Shown here piece after piece: positions 54,563-63,272 of a stretch of DNA of 64,000 bases. This DNA is from Nocardia brevicatena NBRC 12119. GTDB taxonomy: Bacteria; Actinomycetota; Actinomycetes; Mycobacteriales; Mycobacteriaceae. Position 1 is the stretch's first letter. Each line of letters starts with the position of its first letter. Both the position numbers and the translations under genes were made by a program. The notes beneath the pieces were generated by a model. It did no database searches. It saw only the letters and a program-made list of their open reading frames with translations, and had not been told where the DNA came from. The stretch spans positions 30,540-94,539 of the forward strand of contig NZ_BAFU01000037.1 in assembly GCF_000308495.1 (NCBI RefSeq), in the 5' to 3' direction.

Positions 54563-55953
54563 CCCTCGGCTCCTGCGTGCTGAAATGTCGCGGCCGGCGG
54601 TTCGGCCGTCACCGCGAGATGGTCGATGAGCCGCCGGTTGAAATCGATGAGCCGAGCGTAGTTCACCAGCGACAGCCGTTCATCGGTTCCGTGGATCCGC
54701 TCCAGGTCCTGTTGGGTGAGCAGGATCGGGGCGAAATTGCAGCGGGTGCCGGCCAGATCGTGGTAGTGCCGGGAATCGGTGGCACCGGGAACCAGACCGG
54801 TGGTGACCGCGATCCCGGGAACGACGGCCTCGGCGAGGGCGGCGATCCGCTCGAACTGCGGACCCGGCCGTCCGACCGGAGACGGCTCCGACGACATTCC
54901 GACAACCTCGATCCGCACCCGCTCGTCGCGTACGACCTTCCGGCAGTGGGCGAGCACACCCGCCACCGAATCGCCGGGCAGGATTCGGAAATTGACCAGT
55001 GCCTCGGCATGCTGCGGCAGTACGTTCGCCTTCACTCCGCCGTGGATCACCGTGGGGGCGGTGGTGGTACGCACCAGGGCCTCGGTCTGCGGGCGCGCGG
55101 CCATGATCCGGGTGATGACGGGGGTGGCGGCGCGAGTGAACCGCAGCAGCCCGCGCCGCACCGCGGGCATGGTGGGGCGTAGCCGAGCCAGCATGTCGAA
55201 CACTACGGGCGTCACCCGCAGTGGCATCGGATGCTCCTGGATCCGGCTCACGGCCCGGGCCAACCGCCCCACCGCGGTCGGCCCGCTCGGCATGGACGAA
55301 TGCCCGCCCACCTCGGTGACGGTCAGCCGCACCGTGGCGTAGCCCTTCTCACCCAGCATGATCGTCGCCACCGGTTGCCGGACCCCGTCGGCGACGCCTT
55401 CGGTTATCACTCCGCCCTCGTCCAGCAGCAGGTCGGCACGCACCCCGGCCTCGCGCAGCCGCCGCGCCATCCGCACCGCGCCCTCGGTGCCGAACACTTC
55501 CTCGTCATGCCCGAACGCCAGATATACCGTGTGCCGCGGGCGCACCCCCGCGGTCAGCGCGGCCTCCACCGCTTCCAGGATCGCGACCAGCCGGCTCTTG
55601 TCGTCGATCGCGCCGCGTCCCCAGACGAACTCGTCGTCGACCACACCCGCGAACGGGGGATGGGTCCAACGCCGTGATTCATCGGCGGGGACCACGTCCT
55701 GGTGGGCGAGCAGGATCGCCGCCGTCCGCGACGGGTCGACCCCGTGCCAGGTGTAGAGCCTGCTGTGGCCGAAGCGCTCCAGTCCCAGTTCGGCGTGCAC
55801 GCGGGGGAAGGACCGCTCCAGGTGCTCGGCCAGCCGCGCGAACTCCGCGTCGTCGGTGTCGGCGGGATTCTCCCGGGACACCGTGGCGCAGCGCAGCGCC
55901 GCCGCCAGCCGTTCGGCCGTTTCGGTGTCGACCGCGGGGGTGCGGCCGGTCAT
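54559..55953 (-). CDS. M20-family metallopeptidase / deacylase
   Basis: This 464-residue zinc hydrolase has AAILLAHQDVVPADESRRWT (metal His/Asp), WGRGAIDDKSRLVAILEAV, the catalytic glutamate pair in FGHDEEVFGTEGA, a dimerisation lobe with VRLTVTEVGGHSSMPSGPTA and a C-terminal metal His. It resembles carboxypeptidase S/PM20D1-type enzymes that hydrolyse N-acyl amino acids or peptides. ATG 55953 overlaps the CocE-like gene stop by 4 bp. Three hydrolase genes are thus coupled in one minus-strand operon. Confidence 0.9.
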   Translation of the reverse strand: MTGRTPAVDTETAERLAAALRCATVSRENPADTDDAEFARLAEHLERSFPRVHAELGLERFGHSRLYTWHGVDPSRTAAILLAHQDVVPADESRRWTHPPFAGVVDDEFVWGRGAIDDKSRLVAILEAVEAALTAGVRPRHTVYLAFGHDEEVFGTEGAVRMARRLREAGVRADLLLDEGGVITEGVADGVRQPVATIMLGEKGYATVRLTVTEVGGHSSMPSGPTAVGRLARAVSRIQEHPMPLRVTPVVFDMLARLRPTMPAVRRGLLRFTRAATPVITRIMAARPQTEALVRTTTAPTVIHGGVKANVLPQHAEALVNFRILPGDSVAGVLAHCRKVVRDERVRIEVVGMSSEPSPVGRPGPQFERIAALAEAVVPGIAVTTGLVPGATDSRHYHDLAGTRCNFAPILLTQQDLERIHGTDERLSLVNYARLIDFNRRLIDHLAVTAEPPAATFQHAGAEG

Positions 55954-57629
55954 CGGACGGTGAGATCGTTCAGATTCAGGGGCATCCTCGCATTGTCCAG
56001 CATCACCGGGTCGAGGGCGACGACCTGTTTCCCGAGCTGCTCCCGCTGCTTGGGGGTGAGCCCACTCGGCAGGTCGGCCTGCCTGACCGTACGCAACACC
56101 GGCAGTTCGAGCTCGGCCGACTCCACGCTCACCTGCGCGAAAGCCGGCTCGTGCGCCCACTGGTCGTCCACCACATCGGTGATCTTCACCCCCAGGCGGT
56201 GCCCCGGCGGGATCAGCCAGTCGTGTCCGGTCAACTCGATCCGCGCGGTCTCCGAGACCGGGGCGATACCCCGGGTGACGGCGATCGCGGTGTTGTCCGG
56301 GGAGACGTCGTAGACTTCGATCGCCACGGTGGTGTTCGCCGGGCCGCTCGCCCGCACCGTCGCTGTCGGCAGGCCGGACAGGTGCATCGCCTGCGGCAGC
56401 GGCTCCGACACCGTCCAGATTTCCCGGTCGGGGCCGGGCGGCAGCCCGCGGTCCATATAGTGGCCGGTGCGCAGGGGGATCGGGACGCGCACCGCGTCCG
56501 GTGGCGGCCAGGTCTGCTCCGAGCGCCACGCGCCGTCGGAACGCCCGACGGAGACCCGCGGCCCGGGGACCGTCACATCGCGTCCGGCCACGTGCCTGTC
56601 GAAGAAGGCGAGGATCTCGGGATTGAAGTCGGGGCCGCCGCACGGTTCGTAGCAGTTACGGTGCCCCCACATCCCGAACCACGCCTTGTGCTCGCCGGGA
56701 CCCTGCACCTTCCACACATCGAACACCTTCCAGGGACGGGTGTTGAAATCGCCGAACCCTTGGCCGAGGAACAGGGGAATGGTGTTGCCGGCCACCATCG
56801 GGATCAGATTGCGGTCCCGCCAGAACGCGGTGCTGCCGTCGGGGTTCGAGATCTGTCTCGCGTACTCGGCGTAGCATTCGACCGAGATACTCGCCACATT
56901 GGCGTGGTACTCGGGCGGGTCCGTGGGATGGCCGGGCAGGGCGGCGATCAGTGAATGCTCGTACCCCACCAGATAGCCCGGTCGGACCCCGCGCTCACTG
57001 ATCGGCTTGATGGTGAACCGCCAGGGAAGTCCCTGCATATAGGCGTAGGAGTAGGGGTCGGCGGTGGGCGCGAAAGAGGCGACGGCCGCCAGCCCCTTCG
57101 GTTTGGTCACCAGTCCCATCAACCCGGTCCGTCCCTCGTAGGAGACACCGGCCAGGCCCACCTTCCCGGTGGACCACGGTTGGCTCGCTGCCCATTCCAC
57201 CGCGGTCTTCACATCCGAGCGTTCCCCCGGCCCGCCATAGTCCGGGCACCCCGACGAGCCTCCGAACCCGCGCAGGTCGGCGATGACATAGGTGTATCCG
57301 GCCTGGAGGAACATCTCGACATCGAGGTCGACCACCGACGGCCCGCCCTCGAGCCGGGGTTCGGTGATGTACCCGCCGTGCGCCCGGTACGGGCTGACGG
57401 TGAGGATCACCGGTGTGCGGACGTCGTCGGCGATGCCCGGCGGCCGCAGCACGTCCGCGTGCATCCGCACCCCGTCGGTGGAGTCGAAGAATTCCTGCCA
57501 CCACCGGAACGGGAACTGCGCCTGCGCCGGGGGCGCCCCCCAGATGGCGAACGGGGCCGCGACGGCGACCGCGGTGACGAAGCCGAGCAGCAGCAACAGT
57601 CTGCGCGGCACGGAGAATCGTGAGGTCAC
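55950..57629 (-). CDS. secreted CocE/NonD-family X-Pro dipeptidyl-peptidase-like hydrolase
   Basis: This 559-residue protein starts at GTG 57629 with VTSRFSVPRR and a hydrophobic segment (LLLLLGFVTAVAVAAPFAI) ending near PPAQAQ, a clear export signal. The alpha/beta hydrolase domain carries VILTVSPYRAHGGY, ADLRGFGGSSGCPDYGG and nucleophile GLAGVSYEGRTGL. The C-terminal jelly-roll lies at about residues 380-540 (DWLIPPGHRLGVKITDVVDD). CocE/NonD enzymes include cocaine esterase and acyl-peptide hydrolases. It heads the operon with the M20 peptidase and lipase genes. The region before it is divergent to the DUF4191 gene. Confidence 0.9.
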   Translation of the reverse strand: MTSRFSVPRRLLLLLGFVTAVAVAAPFAIWGAPPAQAQFPFRWWQEFFDSTDGVRMHADVLRPPGIADDVRTPVILTVSPYRAHGGYITEPRLEGGPSVVDLDVEMFLQAGYTYVIADLRGFGGSSGCPDYGGPGERSDVKTAVEWAASQPWSTGKVGLAGVSYEGRTGLMGLVTKPKGLAAVASFAPTADPYSYAYMQGLPWRFTIKPISERGVRPGYLVGYEHSLIAALPGHPTDPPEYHANVASISVECYAEYARQISNPDGSTAFWRDRNLIPMVAGNTIPLFLGQGFGDFNTRPWKVFDVWKVQGPGEHKAWFGMWGHRNCYEPCGGPDFNPEILAFFDRHVAGRDVTVPGPRVSVGRSDGAWRSEQTWPPPDAVRVPIPLRTGHYMDRGLPPGPDREIWTVSEPLPQAMHLSGLPTATVRASGPANTTVAIEVYDVSPDNTAIAVTRGIAPVSETARIELTGHDWLIPPGHRLGVKITDVVDDQWAHEPAFAQVSVESAELELPVLRTVRQADLPSGLTPKQREQLGKQVVALDPVMLDNARMPLNLNDLTVR

Positions 57630-57786
57630 TCCAAGGACTATCGAGGGTGCGGCCCGATGCGTCCAGACCCAGAAAACCGGGGATGCCATGGCGTCCGGCA
57701 CCGGGACCCGGCGCCGGTGGTCGGGTGAGGGGAGCGCGGTCGTCCCGTGCACGGGACCGTGTCCCACGGCAACTATTCTGGAAACC

Positions 57787-58524
57787 ATGGCAGCAGGTAA
57801 GCCCGACAAAGAGGCGAAAGCCGCGGCGAAGGCGGCGCGCAAACAGCAGTCGAAGGAACGTCGTCAGCAGCTCTGGCAGGCGTTCCAGATGCAGCGCAAA
57901 GAAGACAAACTGCTGCTGCCGCTGATGATCGGCGCGCTGGTCGTCACCACCGCCGTACTGTTCGGGGGCGGTTTCCCCTTCGGGCTGCAGTGGTTCATGC
58001 TGCCCCTGGGCCTGCTGCTCGGCGTGCTGCTCGCGTTCATCATCTTCGGTCGCCGCGTGCAGAGCACCGTCTACCGCCGGGCCGAGGGCCAGGCCGGCGC
58101 CGCGGCGTGGGTCCTGGACAATTTGCAGGGCAAATGGCGGGTGAGCAGCGGTGTCGCCGCCACCACCCAGCTGGACGTGGTGCACCGGGTGATCGGCCTG
58201 CCGGGTGTCATCTTCGTCGCCGAGGGCACTCCGCAGCGGGTGCGGTCGTTGCTGGCACAGGAGAAGAAGCGCACCGCCCGCCTCATCGGCGACACCCCGA
58301 TCTACGACGTGATCATCGGTAACGAAGAGGGGCAGGTGCCGCTGAAGGACCTGCAGCGGCACCTCACCAAACTCCCGCGCAATATCGATACCAAGCGGAT
58401 GGATCAGATCGAGGGCCGGCTGAGCGCCCTCGGCTCCCGCAAGGGCGGCCCCGCGATGCCGAAGGGCCCGCTGCCGACCGGCGCCAAGATGCGCGGTATG
58501 CAGCGCACCATCCGCCGTCGCTGA
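57787..58524 (+). CDS. DUF4191 membrane protein
   Basis: This 245-residue protein begins with a Lys/Ala-rich cytoplasmic helix (MAAGKPDKEAKAAAKAARKQ). Two transmembrane segments follow (LLLPLMIGALVVTTAVLFGG and FMLPLGLLLGVLLAFIIFG), then a soluble C-terminal part with VVHRVIGLPGVIFVAEGTPQ. It matches actinobacterial DUF4191, represented by Rv2219 beside glnA1 in M. tuberculosis. Its function is unknown. It is followed by a broken DUF2568 gene on the other strand. Confidence 0.9.
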   Translation: MAAGKPDKEAKAAAKAARKQQSKERRQQLWQAFQMQRKEDKLLLPLMIGALVVTTAVLFGGGFPFGLQWFMLPLGLLLGVLLAFIIFGRRVQSTVYRRAEGQAGAAAWVLDNLQGKWRVSSGVAATTQLDVVHRVIGLPGVIFVAEGTPQRVRSLLAQEKKRTARLIGDTPIYDVIIGNEEGQVPLKDLQRHLTKLPRNIDTKRMDQIEGRLSALGSRKGGPAMPKGPLPTGAKMRGMQRTIRRR

Positions 58525-58538
58525 GCCCGCGCGCCGGC

Positions 58539-58865
58539 TCAGGCGCCGAGCAACCGGCCGACCCGGTCGTAGGCGAGCAGGTGACAGCCGACCAGAACCG
58601 CCGCGGACACCGGTGCCACACCGGGAAGCCCAGCGAACCACAGCGCGGCGGCGCCACCCCACAGCACCCCGAGTTCAATCATCGGTCAGATGGTTTCGGG
58701 CACCGCGATCACTCCCCACAGGGCCACCGTCACCATCGGCAGCGCCAGGACGAGAAGCCAACGCCAAGGGCTGTCGGCGCAGCGCCGACCGAGCACGCCG
58801 AAGGAGACCACAGCGCTGACCTCGAGCAGAAAACGGACCCCGAGCAGCGCCGGACGAAGTGACAC
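58539..58865 (-). pseudogene. DUF2568-like membrane protein gene with internal stop
   Basis: Read from GTG 58865, the frame gives PALLGVRFLLEVSAVVSFGV and RWLLVLALPMVTVALWGVIA. TGA at 58686-58688 comes next, and the same frame continues PMIELGVLWGGAAALWFAGL to LLAYDRVGRLLGA and a second stop at 58539. Together they form one four-helix DUF2568-type protein of about 107 residues. The stop stands where an Arg would be expected (CGA to TGA). An alternative is two small membrane proteins, the second starting at ATG 58682. It lies between the DUF4191 and RDD genes. Confidence 0.7.
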
Positions 58866-58903
58866 GGGTGCGGCCTGGATCGGCTCGTATGCGCCGCGCC
58901 CGC

Positions 58904-59359
58904 TCAGCGGGCGCGCACCACGGCGGTACCGGTGGCCCGATCGTGCATACCGCGCCCGTCCGCGTCGGTGAACAGGGCCGGAACCACGAACACCAGCAGG
59001 ACTTGGCGGCCCAATGCCCGGACGAACCCCACCGGTGCCGCCACATCGACCCGGATCACCCGCAGGCGCAGGAAGTACTGACCGGGAGTGAACCCGAACA
59101 GGGTTACCGTGCCGATCCCGATCAGCGCCCACACGAGCAGCGTCAGCTGCGATACCGCCGCCCCCTGCACGATCAGCGCGGAGATGCCGAGCGCGATCAT
59201 CCAGTCGACGAACAGCGCCCCGATCCGCCGGGCCATCCCGGGCAGCGAGCCAACCCCCTTGCGCGGCAGCCCCAGCAGCTCGCCGGGATAGGTGTCGTTC
59301 GCCGAATCACCGGGATCGGCGGAGGGTCCGGAAAGCCATGATCCGGTGATACGTGCCAT
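58904..59359 (-). CDS. RDD-family membrane protein
   Basis: This 151-residue protein shows the RDD hallmark ARRIGALFVDWMIALGISAL in its first membrane segment and FTPGQYFLRLRVIRVD later. A third hydrophobic segment (LGRQVLLVFVVPALF) is followed by the DRATGTAVVRAR tail. RDD proteins have been linked to small-molecule transport or ion exchange, but most are uncharacterised. ATG 59359 is followed by MARITGSWLSG. In this neighbourhood mycobacteria also carry an RDD-like gene near glnA1. Confidence 0.88.
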   Translation of the reverse strand: MARITGSWLSGPSADPGDSANDTYPGELLGLPRKGVGSLPGMARRIGALFVDWMIALGISALIVQGAAVSQLTLLVWALIGIGTVTLFGFTPGQYFLRLRVIRVDVAAPVGFVRALGRQVLLVFVVPALFTDADGRGMHDRATGTAVVRAR

Positions 59360-59777
59360 GTGCCCAGGATAGGCGGCTGCCTCGACGACGCTCGGACCGG
59401 CGCGTCGGCGGCTGCCTCGCCTGCGCCCGGCGCGTCCCCGGTTGCCCGGTCGGCACCGGTCTCGTCGTATCCGAGGTGGCCTCGCCTGCGCTGAACCGGG
59501 GCATTCGGCTGCTCCGCGGTGCGCTCGGCTCGGCGGCCGAGGCTGCCTTGCCCGCATCCGGTCGCCGGCCGGGTTGCCTCGTTTCACTCGGCTCGGCGGC
59601 CGGCACTGCCCGCCTCCTCGGTCCATACACGATTGTCGGCGGACCGGCCGCCGGGCGTGACCGCAGAAGTGCCTCGGATGTCGTATCACCGGTGCTCACG
59701 CCCGCGATAGAGTTTTGAGTGCCCGCTGAACGGCTCTCACCTCCGACGTGGCCGGCGCCACTCCCGCCACCGCACGT
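59360..59777. other. GC-rich region between the RDD gene and glnA1
   Basis: These 418 bp have imperfect repeats of GCTCGGCGGCC-type units around 59520-59610 and long frames on both strands. All frames are low-complexity (Ala, Arg, Pro, Ser) without motifs. The minus-strand frame 59307-59795 would be a disordered N-terminal extension of nothing known. No gene is called. Confidence 0.4.
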
Positions 59778-59815
59778 GTAACACCGGCGAAACACGGGCT
59801 TGACGGCCGGGAAAC
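59778..59815 (+). promoter_or_regulatory. GlnR box upstream of glnA1
   Basis: GTAAC-n6-GAAAC-n6-TTGAC-n6-GAAAC, with each spacer exactly 6 nt, matches the double GlnR site (GTnAC-n6-GAAAC repeated) with one mismatch in the second a-box. It ends 78 bp before the glnA1 start. This predicts nitrogen control of glnA1 by GlnR. Confidence 0.85.
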
Positions 59816-59893
59816 ACCACGTCCATAGCGTCGATTCGCGACGCCCTGCACTTGATACTGGCTGGGGAACCTGATCCCTATAAGGAGAACTAA

Positions 59894-61330
59894 GTGACGT
59901 TCAGCACGGCCGACGAGGTCATCAAGTTCATCGCCGACGAGGAAGTCGAGTACATCGACATCCGTTTCAGCGACCTGCCCGGTGTGCAGCAGCATTTCTC
60001 CATTCCGGCGAAGGCGTTCACCACCGACCTCGCCGAGGAAGGTCTGGCGTTCGACGGTTCCTCGGTGCGTGGCTTCCAATCCATCGACGAGTCCGACATG
60101 CTGCTGTTGCCCGACTACAGCACCGCGCAGCTGGACCCGTTCCGGGCCGCGAAGACACTCAATATGAACTTCTTCGTGCACGATCCGTTCACCCGCGAGG
60201 CCTACTCCCGCGACCCGCGCAATATTGCCCGCAAGGCGGAGGAGTACCTGCGCTCCACCGGTATCGCCGACACCGCGTTCTTCGGCCCCGAGGCGGAGTT
60301 CTACATCTTCGACTCGATCCGCTACGACTCGGCCATGAACGGCGCGTTCTACGAGATCGAATCCATTTCCGGTTCCTGGAACACCGGCGCCGAGTTCAAC
60401 CCGGACGGCACCCCGAACCGCGGCTACAAGGTCCGCAACAAGGGCGGCTACTTCCCGGTGGCTCCCTACGACCACTACGTGGACCTGCGCGACAATATAT
60501 CCACCAACCTGCAGAACGCCGGATTCGAGTTGGAGCGCGGGCACCACGAGGTCGGCACCGCCGGTCAGGCCGAGATCAACTACAGGTTCAACACCCTGCT
60601 GCACGCGGCCGACGATCTGCAGCTGTTCAAGTACATCGTCAAGAACACCGCGTGGGCCGAGGGCAAGACCGTCACCTTCATGCCGAAGCCGCTGTTCGGC
60701 GACAACGGCTCGGGTATGCACGTGCACCAGTCGCTGTGGAAGGACGGCAAGCCGCTGTTCCACGACGAGGCCGGCTACGGTGGCCTGTCGGATCTGGCCC
60801 GCCACTACATCGGCGGCATCCTGCACCACGCCCCATCGCTGCTGGCGTTCACCAACCCCACCGTGAACTCCTACCACCGCCTGGTCCCCGGCTACGAGGC
60901 CCCGATCAACCTGGTGTATTCCCAGCGCAACCGCTCCGCCGCGGTCCGCATCCCGGTCACCGGCAACAACCCGAAGGCCAAGCGTATCGAGTTCCGTGCC
61001 CCGGACTCTTCGGGCAACCCGTACCTGGCCTTCGCCGCCATGCTGATGGCCGGCCTGGACGGCATCAAGAAGAAGATCGAGCCGCTGGCCCCGGTCGACA
61101 AGGACCTCTACGAGCTGCCGCCGGAGGAGGCCAAGAACATCCCGCAGGCCCCCACCAGCCTGGCGACGGTCATCGACCGCCTGGAAGCCGACCACGAGTA
61201 CCTCACCGAGGGCAATGTCTTCACCGAGGACCTGATCGAAACCTGGATCACCCTCAAGCGGGAGAACGAGATCGCCCCGGTCAACCTGCGGCCGCACCCG
61301 TACGAGTTCGAGCTGTACTTCGACGTGTAA
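59894..61330 (+). CDS. glnA1: glutamine synthetase GlnA1 (type I-beta)
   Basis: This 478-residue enzyme is the main ammonium-assimilating glutamine synthetase. Visible landmarks are [63 protein letters not shown] and [19 protein letters not shown]. Tyr406 in [10 protein letters not shown] is the adenylylation site used by GlnE. GTG 59894 has AAGGAG 8 nt upstream. The GlnR box at 59778-59815 gives transcriptional control in addition to adenylylation. Its 3' end abuts the right-hand accessory region: an integrase remnant begins 22 bp after its stop. Confidence 0.97.
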   Translation: MTFSTADEVIKFIADEEVEYIDIRFSDLPGVQQHFSIPAKAFTTDLAEEGLAFDGSSVRGFQSIDESDMLLLPDYSTAQLDPFRAAKTLNMNFFVHDPFTREAYSRDPRNIARKAEEYLRSTGIADTAFFGPEAEFYIFDSIRYDSAMNGAFYEIESISGSWNTGAEFNPDGTPNRGYKVRNKGGYFPVAPYDHYVDLRDNISTNLQNAGFELERGHHEVGTAGQAEINYRFNTLLHAADDLQLFKYIVKNTAWAEGKTVTFMPKPLFGDNGSGMHVHQSLWKDGKPLFHDEAGYGGLSDLARHYIGGILHHAPSLLAFTNPTVNSYHRLVPGYEAPINLVYSQRNRSAAVRIPVTGNNPKAKRIEFRAPDSSGNPYLAFAAMLMAGLDGIKKKIEPLAPVDKDLYELPPEEAKNIPQAPTSLATVIDRLEADHEYLTEGNVFTEDLIETWITLKRENEIAPVNLRPHPYEFELYFDV

Positions 61331-61351
61331 GCCTGACCTGCGCGTTTATGC

Positions 61352-61753
61352 CTAATTCGGGCTTTCGGTATGCAGGGAGTACGCAGTAGAAGAGGCAGAG
61401 TCCATCCGTTCGGTGATCACTCCGGCGATCACCCGACGGGTGGTCTCGTCTGTATCGGGCCACAAATGCCCACAGGCATCCAAGGTGGCCTTGGCTGGGG
61501 CGTGCCGCATTCGGGCTTGCACGACCTTTATGTTCGCCCCACCCTCACTCTTGCCGAACGGGTCGGACACAACCCGATCTCCCGGCCAGCGCTTCACCGC
61601 GGCTGCCAACATCAGCGCCGGCTCGTTCGGGATCGGAATGGGGGCCTCGGAGCCGTCCGTCTTCACTGGCTTCGCCGGCCACTGCTGCTTTGAGCCAGTC
61701 GGAGTGCCACGGTCCGGCAGCACCATGCCCTGAGTTCCGCTCAGTGGATCCAA
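61352..61753 (-). pseudogene. degenerate tyrosine integrase (C-terminal remnant)
   Basis: The readable product has two integrase pieces joined together. PVKTDGSEAPIPIPNEPALM with KRWPGDRVVSDPFGK is from the middle of the catalytic domain. VVQARMRHAPAKATL with GHLWPDTDETTR is from its C-terminal end. The stretch between, which should carry the His-x-x-Arg box, is missing. The active-site tyrosine in the usual LDTYGHLWPD motif is Cys here (LDACGHLWPD). The N-terminal SAM-like domain is also absent. It is therefore inactive. Position right after glnA1 and before accessory genes suggests the scar of an integrated element. Confidence 0.8.
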
Positions 61754-61756
61754 CTG

Positions 61757-62938
61757 TCACAGCGTCGTTCCGAGCCATGACGCGAACCCGACCAAGCCCT
61801 CACTCCGTCGCCGCTGCGCCGCCGCGATGCCGTACACCGTTTCGCGGACCGATGGATGCAATTTGGTCTGCTGGGGTGCGACCAGTCGCGCGCGGTTCAG
61901 CGCCGCGAGTGCTTGATCCGGCTTGCCTATCATCAACCATGCACGACTCACGTCCTGCCAGTGATGGCCGGCGCGCGGCGGCGCGGTTTTCCTGGGAAGG
62001 GTGAGATTCGATCCTTCGTGCGCCGCCTTGCCGGGATCACCTGATTCCAGCGCTACGGCAGCGGTATGGATACCGACGTTCACAGGACCGAAAAGAGTCC
62101 CGTATGCATCGCTCTCGTGGCGCATAGGTGCGGCGATCCGGCGAGCTTCCCGCAAATGATCCTCGGCTACATCAGGGCGGAAGCCTCGAGCAGCAATAAT
62201 CGCCCCGGTCAAGTGCGCGGAACCGCGTACGGCGTCTACGCCTTCGCCCTCACCCGATATCGAATTCAGGCCACGTTCAATCAGGTTCAGACCCAAATCG
62301 GCACGGTCGTAGTACATGAGGATGCGCGCCCGTTTGATGAGTGCTTGCGGTCCGTAAAGCGGGTCGTCGGCGCGTTCCGCTGTCCATTCCAGCCGATCGA
62401 TTACTGAAGGTGCGAGGCTGGTGAACCCGAATCGTCGGCACAACCGCTCGGCGGTGAGGAACGCTTGAGACAACATCGTGCACACCCGCGCGGTATCGGA
62501 CGCCTCGTGCAGGACTCCATACAACCGGCGGATCACTTCGGGCAGACGGGCCAGAGCAACACGACCTTGATCAGCGAAGTACGCCCGGTCTATATCGTTC
62601 AGTTCCGCTTGCAGTCGCTCTAGGGGCCAAGGCTCCACCGGCTCGACGTAGGCACCTTCGGCCAGAATGGCGCGCAGTTCGGTAGAGCCCTCCAACGGCC
62701 CATCCTGTTCGATGGTGTCGCGGTACGGAGTACCGGTGAGCTGCTCGGGTTCGACCCGCAACACACGCGCCGCCTTGGCCAGCAATGCCGGGCTGGCCAC
62801 CCGGCGCCCCTGCTCGACCGCCCGCAACAGGCTGACGCTGTAGACCAACCTATTCGCCAACTGCTGCTGTGACAGTCCGGCAAGCTTCCGTTCGCGGGCA
62901 ATAGCCTTGCCTGCGTGGTGAGGACTCATATGTTCCAT
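61757..62938 (-). CDS. XRE-family transcriptional regulator with TPR-like C-terminus (right)
   Basis: This 393-residue protein has an N-terminal helix-turn-helix at about residues 10-62 (IARERKLAGLSQQQLANRLV, then SVSLLRAVEQGRRVAS). About 300 residues of TPR-like helices follow (RARILMYYDRADLGLNLIER and SRAWLMIGKPDQALAALNRA). It is of the same general design as the regulator at 2549-3781 but not closely identical. The gene is divergent from the hairpin leader and 56-residue ORF, with 62 bp between its ATG and the hairpin, so a shared control region is likely. Confidence 0.86.
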   Translation of the reverse strand: MEHMSPHHAGKAIARERKLAGLSQQQLANRLVYSVSLLRAVEQGRRVASPALLAKAARVLRVEPEQLTGTPYRDTIEQDGPLEGSTELRAILAEGAYVEPVEPWPLERLQAELNDIDRAYFADQGRVALARLPEVIRRLYGVLHEASDTARVCTMLSQAFLTAERLCRRFGFTSLAPSVIDRLEWTAERADDPLYGPQALIKRARILMYYDRADLGLNLIERGLNSISGEGEGVDAVRGSAHLTGAIIAARGFRPDVAEDHLREARRIAAPMRHESDAYGTLFGPVNVGIHTAAVALESGDPGKAAHEGSNLTLPRKTAPPRAGHHWQDVSRAWLMIGKPDQALAALNRARLVAPQQTKLHPSVRETVYGIAAAQRRRSEGLVGFASWLGTTL

Positions 62939-63000
62939 GCTGCGCCCAGTACCACCTTTGTGTCACTTCAGACAGCGCATTCCCCGCAAGGTAGGAGACA

Positions 63001-63046
63001 GCACCCGGCGCCGGGTTGCCTCCCTGGCTGCCCCGGCGCCAGGTGT
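63001..63046 (+). promoter_or_regulatory. conserved leader hairpin upstream of the 56-residue ORF (right copy)
   Basis: A 15-bp stem (63001-63015 with 63032-63046) has 13 Watson-Crick pairs, one G-U pair and one mismatch, with a 16-nt loop, ending 32 nt before ATG 63079. Short T residues follow the stem. It corresponds to the left copy at 2449-2491, whose arms differ at two stem positions yet pair fully. Confidence 0.7.
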
Positions 63047-63078
63047 TTTTCAGCAGGGGACAACGACAGGGGCCACAC

Positions 63079-63249
63079 ATGAGCCATGCCGAGCCATCAC
63101 CGTTGCCGGACCGGACGCCGATGCGTTCTCAGGCGATCGTGACCGCGCTGACCATCTGGGAATTCACCGGCGCCCGGGTGGATGCCGATGCGTGCGACGA
63201 CGTGGAGTTATTGGAGCGTATTGCCGAAGGACTGAGGACCAGCGCGTAA
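63079..63249 (+). CDS. 56-residue protein of the hairpin-leader cassette (right copy)
   Basis: ATG 63079 encodes 56 residues (MSHAEPSPLPDRTPMRSQAI then VTALTIWEFTGARVDADAC and DDVELLERIAEGLRTSA). It aligns without gaps to the left copy at 2244-2414, with about two thirds identical residues concentrated in the C-terminal half, which indicates selection on the protein. GACAGGGG precedes the start by 6 nt. The downstream resolvase-like gene starts 23 bp later, so the pair is co-transcribed. Its function is unknown. Confidence 0.75.
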   Translation: MSHAEPSPLPDRTPMRSQAIVTALTIWEFTGARVDADACDDVELLERIAEGLRTSA

Positions 63250-63272
63250 CCGGGACGATAGGGGATCATCAC

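Noticed and set aside
59307-59795. Disordered minus-strand ORF between glnA1 and the RDD gene
   Set aside because: It is low-complexity Ala/Arg/Pro sequence that covers the GlnR site and has no known relatives.
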